A stretch of 25,833 nucleotides of DNA from a virus, in IMG/VR virus record IMGVR_UViG_3300024308_000057, positions 1 through 25,833 of that record. One strand, 5' to 3'. The notes beneath the pieces were generated by a model that was not told the origin of the DNA, did no database searches, and saw nothing but the letters and a program-made list of their open reading frames with translations. Position numbers and translations under genes: made by a program. Position 1 is the stretch's first letter. The number at the start of each line of letters is the position of its first letter. Below, one piece after another: positions 20,561-25,833 of the stretch.

Positions 20561-22159
20561 ATGAGCATTATCAACGATGCGCTGGCGCTGTTTTCACCGG
20601 CGTGGGCACTCAAGCGCGAAGCGGCGGCCATGAGCTATCGCGGCCTAAAAGACCATTCTATAAACGCCTATGAAGCCGCCAACCCAAGCCGCACTCACCG
20701 TGCTCAAAAGGAAAGTCGCGGCGCCAACCAAGCGGTATTTGCGGCGGGTAAAAGCCTGCGCGAGCAAGCCCGTTGGTTAGATGAAAACCACGACTTAAGT
20801 ATCGGCATATTAGACCGCTTTGAAGAACGGGTTATCGGTGCTCAAGGGATTGTGGTTGAACCGCAGCCGCGCAGTATGAGCGGCGAAATCTTGGACGAAC
20901 TCGCCAATGATATTCAGCGCCGTTTCGCCACTTGGTCGCTTAAGTGTGATGTTACAGGCCGCTTTAGTCGCCCAGAGCTTGAGCGCTTAGTGCTGCGTAG
21001 CGCACTGCGTGATGGTGACGTATTCGGTCAGCATGTGATGGGGCGCGTTAGCAAGTTTGGTCATCCAAACGAGCAGGGCACCCAATACAGCATCGAAGCG
21101 TTAGAAGCCGACTTTATTCCCTACGAGTTAAACGAACCCGCAAATCGGGTACGCCAAGGGCTTGAGGTTAACGCTTGGGGCCAAGTGATTAACTATCACG
21201 TATTGCTTGATCACCCCGCTGATCAAGTCGGTTTTCGACACAAAACAAAACCGATACCCGCATCAAATATGATGCACCTCGGTTTATTCAAGCGATTGCA
21301 CCAGCTGCGCGGCGTGTCGATATTCCACGGCATTTTAACCCGCTTAGCAGACATTAAAGACTATGAAGAATCCGAGCGCGTAGCCGCAAGGATAGCCGCT
21401 GCGCTGGCGTTTTATATCAAGCGTGGTGATGCTCAAAGCTATGTTCATGATCAAAGTAATGAATCCAGCAGTCGCGAAATCCCCATTGCACCAGGCATGA
21501 CGTTTGACGATTTAAAGCCCGGTGAAGATGTCGGGATGATTGAATCAAATCGCCCCAACGTCCACATGGTGGAGTTTCGCAACGGTCAAATGAAAGCCGT
21601 CGCAGCGGGTAGCCGTGGCAGTTACTCGAGTATATCGCGCGACTACAAAGGCAGTTATTCAAGCCAGCGCCAAGAGCTGGTTGAGCAAGACGAATCCAAC
21701 CGCATTATGCAGCAATGGTTTTGTGCCGGTTGGTCGCGCCCAGTGTTTCGTAACTTCTTAAAAATGGAAATGCTCAACAAGCAAGACCCATTAGTGCTAC
21801 CGCCCGATCTCGACCTGCGCACGTTGTTCGATGCTGTGTACTACGGCCCAACTATGCCGTGGATTGACCCGCGCAAAGAGGCCGAAGGTTGGGAAATGAT
21901 GATTGCAGCCAACGTAGCTACTGAAGCCGATTGGACACGCGCCCGAGGCCGTAACCCAACCGAAGTGAAGCGCCAGCGTAAACGCGAGGTGGAATACAAC
22001 CGTCAAAACCACATGGTGACCGCCAACGACCCCGACCCATCGCTAGGAGATCCAAATAGTGAAAAAGACCCCAATAGCAGTAGCGGTAGCAACGCTAAGC
22101 GCAATGCTGCCAAACGGAACGCTGATCGCGCCCGCCGCAACGCTGAGCCAGATCAGTAA
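20561..22159 (+). CDS. portal protein, lambda gpB-type
   Basis: A 532-aa protein of the lambda portal family: SRGANQAVFAAGKSLREQAR, LDENHDLSIGILDRFEERVI, LRDGDVFGQHVMGRVSKFGH, then a clip/wing region with MMHLGLFKRLHQLRGVSIFH and EQDESNRIMQQWFCAGWSRP. A dodecameric portal channels DNA into the head and nucleates head assembly. The C-terminal tail is charged and repetitive (KRNAAKRNADRARRNAEPDQ) and overlaps the next gene by about 100 nt. AGAGG lies 6 nt before the ATG. Confidence 0.96.
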   Translation: MSIINDALALFSPAWALKREAAAMSYRGLKDHSINAYEAANPSRTHRAQKESRGANQAVFAAGKSLREQARWLDENHDLSIGILDRFEERVIGAQGIVVEPQPRSMSGEILDELANDIQRRFATWSLKCDVTGRFSRPELERLVLRSALRDGDVFGQHVMGRVSKFGHPNEQGTQYSIEALEADFIPYELNEPANRVRQGLEVNAWGQVINYHVLLDHPADQVGFRHKTKPIPASNMMHLGLFKRLHQLRGVSIFHGILTRLADIKDYEESERVAARIAAALAFYIKRGDAQSYVHDQSNESSSREIPIAPGMTFDDLKPGEDVGMIESNRPNVHMVEFRNGQMKAVAAGSRGSYSSISRDYKGSYSSQRQELVEQDESNRIMQQWFCAGWSRPVFRNFLKMEMLNKQDPLVLPPDLDLRTLFDAVYYGPTMPWIDPRKEAEGWEMMIAANVATEADWTRARGRNPTEVKRQRKREVEYNRQNHMVTANDPDPSLGDPNSEKDPNSSSGSNAKRNAAKRNADRARRNAEPDQ

Positions 22160-24161
22160 CAGCTCACAACCAAGCCAAAGCTGGTACAGCCTCAAGGCAC
22201 AAAACGGTAACGCTGAGCTAATGATTTATGACGAGATTGGCGGTTGGGGTATTAGTGCCCAACAGTTCGCCCGTGATCTCAAAAATCTAGGCAAAGTCGG
22301 TACCATCACCGCCCGTATTCATTCGCCTGGTGGGGATGTGTTCGAAGGGATGGCGATTTACAACATGATCAAAGGCCACCCAGCGCACAAGGTCTGTTAT
22401 ATCGATGGCCTAGCGGCATCAATGGCCAGTGTGATCGCCATGGCGTTTGATGAAATCATCATGCCTGAAAACGCCATGATGATGATCCACAAGCCTTGGG
22501 GCGGAACCCTAGGTGATGCGGATGATATGCGCAAATACGCCGATTTACTCGACAAAGTGGAAGGTAACTTAGTCGGTGCTTATCAACAAAAAACAGGCTT
22601 ACCCGAAGATGAGCTTCACGCCCTATTAGCCGCTGAAACATGGCTAACAGGCCGCGAGGCAGTGGAAAAAGGTTTTGCCAATACCCTAACCGATCCGCTG
22701 CAAATGGCGGCATCACTTAATTCAAAACGTCTTAAGGATTTTACGAATATGCCTGAACATCTAAAAAACCTGTTTGCACCAAAGGGAAATATTCCTTCGT
22801 CTGCACCAGCACCACAACCAGCCCCTGCGCCAAGTGCTCAGGTTCCCGCACCAGCAAACCAACCCGCGCCCGCTGCTCAACCTGATGCCGCGGCTATTCA
22901 AGCGGCGGCGATTGCATTTAATACCGCGCGTATTAATGGCATTAACACGGCGTTTGCGGCATTCCCGCAACTGGCCGAGTTAAAGAATCAGTGTATCGCT
23001 GATGCGTCCATTGATGCCGATAAAGCCAAAGATATGATCTTGGCAAAGCTTGGCGAAAACACCACGCCAGCGGCGACCATGCCAAATCGGGTGATTATCC
23101 ACTCTGGTAACGGCAATATCGTCGGTGACTCAATTCGCGCTCACCTGATGACCCGTGCAGGCCATGAAGAAGCCCAAGCGGATAACGGCTACGCCAGTTA
23201 TAACCTGCGCGAACTGGCGCGCGCTAGCTTGGTGGATCGTGGTATTGGTATCGCTAGCATGACTCCAATGCAAATGGTTGGCTTAGCCTTTACTCATTCA
23301 AGCTCTGACTTTGGTAGCATTCTGCTGGATGTGGCAAATAAGTCGGTATTGATGGGTTGGGAAACCGCCGAAGAAACCTTCGAGCGTTGGACTAAAAAAG
23401 GTCAACTAGGCGACTTTAAGATTGCGAAGCGTGTAGGCCTTGGTGACTTCAACAGCCTGCGTGAAGTGCGCGAAGGTGCGGAATACAAGTACGTCACCGT
23501 TGGTGATCACTCACAACAAATCGCCCTAGCGACTTATGGTGAGCTGTTCACTATTACTCGCCAAGCCATTATCAACGACGATATGAGTATGTTGACTGAT
23601 ATCCCGATGAAGATGGGTTTTGCCGCCAAAGGAACCATTGGTGACTTAGTTTATGCGGTGTTAACGCAAAATCCAAAACTGGCCGATGGTAAAGCGCTGT
23701 TCCATGCCGATCACGGCAACCTAGGCAGCGGTGCGCCCAGCGTGGCCAGCCTCGATGCGGCGCGTATGTTAATGCGTAAGCAGAAATCAGGTAATCGCAC
23801 CCTGAATATCCGCCCTGAGTTTGTACTGTGTCCGGTTGCGTTAGAAACCACCTTTAACCAGATCATCAAGTCGAGTTCTGTTAAGGGTGCCGATGTTAAC
23901 GCAGGTATCGCTAACCCGATCCAAAACTTTGCTGAAGTTATTGCTGAGGCTCGCCTCGATGATAGCAGCGCCGCCGCGTGGTTCCTCGCAGCAGGCCAAG
24001 GTCGCGACACCATCGAAGTGGCTTACCTCGATGGTATCGATACGCCTTACATCGAGCAGCAACAAGGCTTCACTATCGACGGCGTAGCGACCAAGGTGCG
24101 TATCGATGCCGGTGTAGCGCCACTGGATCACCGTGGCTTGGTGAAATCAACCGGCGTGTAA
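22059..24161 (+). CDS. ClpP-like prohead protease / scaffold / major capsid fusion
   Basis: The start is a GTG at 22059 with AGGAG 10 nt upstream, inside the portal gene. The 700-aa product has three parts. Residues about 40-230 are an S14 ClpP-like protease: IHSPGGDVFEGMAI, nucleophile S121 (GLAASMAS), H144 (MMIHKPWGG), and D165 as a likely third residue. Residues about 240-330 are a proline/alanine-rich linker and helical scaffold. Residues about 345-700 are a major capsid protein (IRAHLMTRAG..., ARASLVDRGIG, FHADHGNLGSG, NAGIANPIQNFAEV). Fusion of the protease and scaffold with the capsid is well known in related phages. An internal start at 22749 (AAGGA 10 nt upstream) may give a separate scaffold-capsid product, as lambda Nu3 lies within C. 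Confidence 0.92.
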   Translation: MKKTPIAVAVATLSAMLPNGTLIAPAATLSQISNSSQPSQSWYSLKAQNGNAELMIYDEIGGWGISAQQFARDLKNLGKVGTITARIHSPGGDVFEGMAIYNMIKGHPAHKVCYIDGLAASMASVIAMAFDEIIMPENAMMMIHKPWGGTLGDADDMRKYADLLDKVEGNLVGAYQQKTGLPEDELHALLAAETWLTGREAVEKGFANTLTDPLQMAASLNSKRLKDFTNMPEHLKNLFAPKGNIPSSAPAPQPAPAPSAQVPAPANQPAPAAQPDAAAIQAAAIAFNTARINGINTAFAAFPQLAELKNQCIADASIDADKAKDMILAKLGENTTPAATMPNRVIIHSGNGNIVGDSIRAHLMTRAGHEEAQADNGYASYNLRELARASLVDRGIGIASMTPMQMVGLAFTHSSSDFGSILLDVANKSVLMGWETAEETFERWTKKGQLGDFKIAKRVGLGDFNSLREVREGAEYKYVTVGDHSQQIALATYGELFTITRQAIINDDMSMLTDIPMKMGFAAKGTIGDLVYAVLTQNPKLADGKALFHADHGNLGSGAPSVASLDAARMLMRKQKSGNRTLNIRPEFVLCPVALETTFNQIIKSSSVKGADVNAGIANPIQNFAEVIAEARLDDSSAAAWFLAAGQGRDTIEVAYLDGIDTPYIEQQQGFTIDGVATKVRIDAGVAPLDHRGLVKSTGV

Positions 24162-24173
24162 TTTGTTTAGGCT

Positions 24174-24214
24174 CTAGGTTCTAGATTCTAGGACCTAGGC
24201 TTTACCCCTAGAAC
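24174..24214. repeat. degenerate CTAG heptamer array
   Basis: CTAGGTT, CTAGATT, CTAGGAC and CTAGGCT in tandem (24174-24201), then CTAGAAC at 24208, in the leader of the cement-protein gene. Related to the perfect array at 25483-25514. Confidence 0.8.
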
Positions 24215-24239
24215 CTTCTTTATTTTTAAGGAACCCAAG

Positions 24240-24563
24240 ATGAAAAATTACATTCAAGATGGCAAGACCATCAGCTTTACACCAACAGCAGCGGTTGCCA
24301 GCGGTGAAGCCGTTTTGCTTGGTATGTTGTTAGTGGTAGCCATCGCCGCTATTGCTGCCAATACTCCAGGCGAAGGCGTCACTGAAGGCGTGTTCGAACT
24401 GCCTAAAAAGTCCACCGATGATGTTGCGTTAGGTGTTGATCTTTACTGGGACGATACTGCTAACGAACTCTCCACCACGGCCACCGACAATACCAAAGTC
24501 GGTAAGGCTTGGGCTGCGGCAGGAAACGGCACTGCCACGGTTTGGGTAAAGATCAATGCCTAA
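24240..24563 (+). CDS. DUF2190 capsid cement/decoration protein
   Basis: A 107-aa protein starting MKNYIQDGKTISFTPTAAVA. The pattern (NYIQDG, SGEAVLLGMLLVVA, GVFELPKKS, DVALGVDLYWDD, GKAWAAAGNGTATVWVKI) belongs to DUF2190, a beta-rich family found next to capsid genes and thought to decorate the capsid like lambda gpD. AAGGA lies before the ATG. It directly follows the capsid gene and its stop overlaps the next gene. Confidence 0.85.
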   Translation: MKNYIQDGKTISFTPTAAVASGEAVLLGMLLVVAIAAIAANTPGEGVTEGVFELPKKSTDDVALGVDLYWDDTANELSTTATDNTKVGKAWAAAGNGTATVWVKINA

Positions 24564-24918
24564 CGTGGGCAGAAACTTTGCCGACCGTGTGAACGGTAAA
24601 ATGGTACGGGTGTTTAAGCGTTTGGCTGACCCGTGCCAATTTACCCCAAGCGATGGCACTGAGCCATTTGTTCGCCTAGTGAGCTTAGATGATAACCGCA
24701 CCGATCTTTCATCAGTAACAGAATACATCCCTGATATCGTCACCCGCGCTGAGTTCTTACTTAGCGAGGGCGCTGTTAATGCCGATGATACCTTTGCCCT
24801 AGGCAGTATTGATGACAGTGGGGCATTTATCCCCAACGGCCAACAAGGCAGACTCACTCAGCGCGTGAGCATGGATAGCGTCTGCGTGGCGTTTATTTAT
24901 ATCACGATTGAGGACTAG
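24556..24918 (+). CDS. putative head-tail connector (gpFII position), 120 aa
   Basis: MPNVGRNFADRVNGKMVRVF overlaps the cement gene by 8 bp. The product is mainly beta: DPCQFTPSDGTEPFVRLVSL, then EYIPDIVTRAEFLLSEG and SVCVAFIYITIED. Its place between cement and gpZ-like genes and its length (lambda FII is 117 aa) suggest the gpFII-type connector. I see no secure sequence match, so the role is mostly from position. Confidence 0.6.
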   Translation: MPNVGRNFADRVNGKMVRVFKRLADPCQFTPSDGTEPFVRLVSLDDNRTDLSSVTEYIPDIVTRAEFLLSEGAVNADDTFALGSIDDSGAFIPNGQQGRLTQRVSMDSVCVAFIYITIED

Positions 24919-24921
24919 CTC

Positions 24922-25479
24922 ATGGCGCGGGTAAAAATTGAAGGCATGGAGGCGGTAACAAAGGAACTTAACCGCATCCGTGCCGCCCAAGCGCCAGCCA
25001 TTAACCGCGCCATTGATGACACGGTTAAGTTTGGGCAAAAGGCGGCGGTCGATGCCATCTTTAACCGCTATGGCTATAACTCCCGAAGTTATATCGAGCA
25101 ACATCTCTCGGTAAGTGTGGACCCGCGCAACCTAAAAGGGGTGATCACTGCCCGTTATCGTGCCAGTACCTTAACCCGCTTTGCCAGACCATTAACCCGT
25201 ACTGGCAAGAACGGCCGCTCAAGAACTGACGGCCATATGATTAGCGCGCTGCGTAATCAGCCAACGTGGTTTAAAGGCACCTTTACCGTGATTGGTAAAA
25301 ACGGCAATCAAATCATGTTTGAGCGCCAAAAAGGTGATAACAGCTGGCGCAAGCTTAAGGGGCAAAAATCCATGTACGGCCCTTCAGTGGCAGGCAGTTT
25401 CCGCAAAATCCGCGACGATATTGAGCCGCCGATTATTGCGTATCTGCGAAATAAATACGGCCAGTACGCGAATAGATAG
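24922..25479 (+). CDS. gpZ-like minor tail/neck protein
   Basis: A 185-aa protein with the lambda Z shape: a helical N-terminus MARVKIEGMEAVTKELNRIR, AQAPAINRAIDDTVKFGQKA, then a basic beta region with TARYRASTLTRFARPLTRTG and FTVIGKNGNQIMFERQKG, and a final helix FRKIRDDIEPPIIAYLRNKY. Lambda Z is about 192 aa and acts in head-tail joining. It lies in the lambda order, before the tail-terminator gene. Start 3 bp after the preceding stop. Confidence 0.78.
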   Translation: MARVKIEGMEAVTKELNRIRAAQAPAINRAIDDTVKFGQKAAVDAIFNRYGYNSRSYIEQHLSVSVDPRNLKGVITARYRASTLTRFARPLTRTGKNGRSRTDGHMISALRNQPTWFKGTFTVIGKNGNQIMFERQKGDNSWRKLKGQKSMYGPSVAGSFRKIRDDIEPPIIAYLRNKYGQYANR

Positions 25480-25482
25480 TAA

Positions 25483-25514
25483 CTAGGTCCTAGGTCCTAG
25501 GTCCTAGGTCCTAG
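25483..25514. repeat. CTAGGTC tandem heptamer array
   Basis: Four perfect copies of CTAGGTC (25483-25510) plus a final CTAG, within 62 bp of intergenic DNA. It resembles the imperfect array at 24174-24214. CTAG is generally rare in enteric genomes, so such clusters stand out. Confidence 0.9.
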
Positions 25515-25541
25515 CGCCTCATTCCTTTGTTAAGGACTCCC

Positions 25542-25833
25542 ATGATCCAAGCAATTATCGACCGTTTAAAAACGGTTCAAGGCGCGACCGTGCGCGAAGG
25601 CTTTTACGCCCAAGGCGTGGCTAAGGAAAAGATGTTTATCTTTTTGCAGCCTTTTACCGATGGCTTTGGCGCTAAAAATGGCAATGATGCCTATCGTGAT
25701 GATCTGGTGCTGCAAGTGGTGGCGGGGATCGCGGTTGATAAAACCCAAACGCCCACGGCGGATTTAATTAACCTCGTGCGCGCCATTCGCACCGCGTTTT
25801 ACAAAGATGAGCGCACGGTAGAAAAGGTCAGCT
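25542..25833 (+). CDS. tail-terminator-like protein (gpU position), partial
   Basis: Starts MIQAIIDRLKTVQGATVREG with AAGGA 5 nt upstream, and runs off the window after 97 residues. The part seen has a helix, FIFLQPFTDGFGAKNGNDAY and a helical segment ADLINLVRAIRTAFYKDERT. In lambda the gene after Z is U, the tail terminator (131 aa). Sequence similarity to gpU is not evident, so the call is positional. Confidence 0.6.
   Translation, partial: MIQAIIDRLKTVQGATVREGFYAQGVAKEKMFIFLQPFTDGFGAKNGNDAYRDDLVLQVVAGIAVDKTQTPTADLINLVRAIRTAFYKDERTVEKVS

Overview
The window is about 26 kb of a lambda-type temperate siphophage or prophage in a gammaproteobacterium. The host is probably Shewanella or a close relative. 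That is inferred from gene style and remembered resemblance to lambdoid Shewanella prophages such as LambdaSo; no host gene or att site is visible to prove it. The layout follows the lambda map: leftward early operon, immunity region, rightward regulators and replication genes with an origin inside gene O, integrase, Q-like antiterminator, cos, lysis, terminase, portal, protease/capsid, cement and neck/tail genes. It is cut at both ends, inside an MT-A70 methyltransferase on the left and a tail-terminator-like gene on the right.

Left arm (1-5443, minus strand): a tight leftward operon of small accessory genes, mostly joined by ATGA overlaps. Recognisable members are an MT-A70 adenine methyltransferase, a PapB-like regulator and a PrtN-family DNA-binding protein. 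The others are unassigned. Three pairs of genes carry nearly identical duplicated leader/RBS segments. The operon should start from a CI-controlled leftward promoter near 5475-5531.

Immunity region (about 5440-8405): an S24-type CI repressor reads left, with two small coupled genes downstream (106 aa soluble, 173 aa one-TM coiled coil) in the position rexAB holds in lambda. A rightward AT-rich gene for a zinc-ribbon/TM/periplasmic protein converges on them across a strong bidirectional terminator. P22-Cro-like and YdaT/CII-like regulators read right. Both operator regions share the 9-mer TTGACTTAT.

Replication and control (8444-14398): CII-like protein, two small ORFs, an O-type initiator carrying four iterons at 21-22 bp spacing plus an AT-rich stretch (a lambda-style origin), a DnaC-type helicase loader, two small ORFs, a complete tyrosine integrase, an HTH protein, a Q-like antiterminator and an oligoribonuclease homologue.

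The 666-bp gap (14399-15064) holds a lambda-like cos (cosQ GGGTCCT, cosN and the GAAAATTTTC beyond it), repeated 20-mers, interlocking palindromes and a terminator just before the late genes, as expected for a Q-controlled late leader. The late operon (15065 to end) then runs: DUF4406 protein, small ORF, SAR-type lysozyme, Rz/Rz1 spanins, pinholin-like holin, Nu1, gpA, gpW, an Acb2-type anti-CBASS protein, portal, protease-capsid fusion, DUF2190 cement, connector, gpZ-like and tail-terminator-like genes.

Most interesting: the acb2 moron in the head operon, the CI-linked rex-position module, and the cos lying 3 kb from nu1 with the lysis cassette in between.
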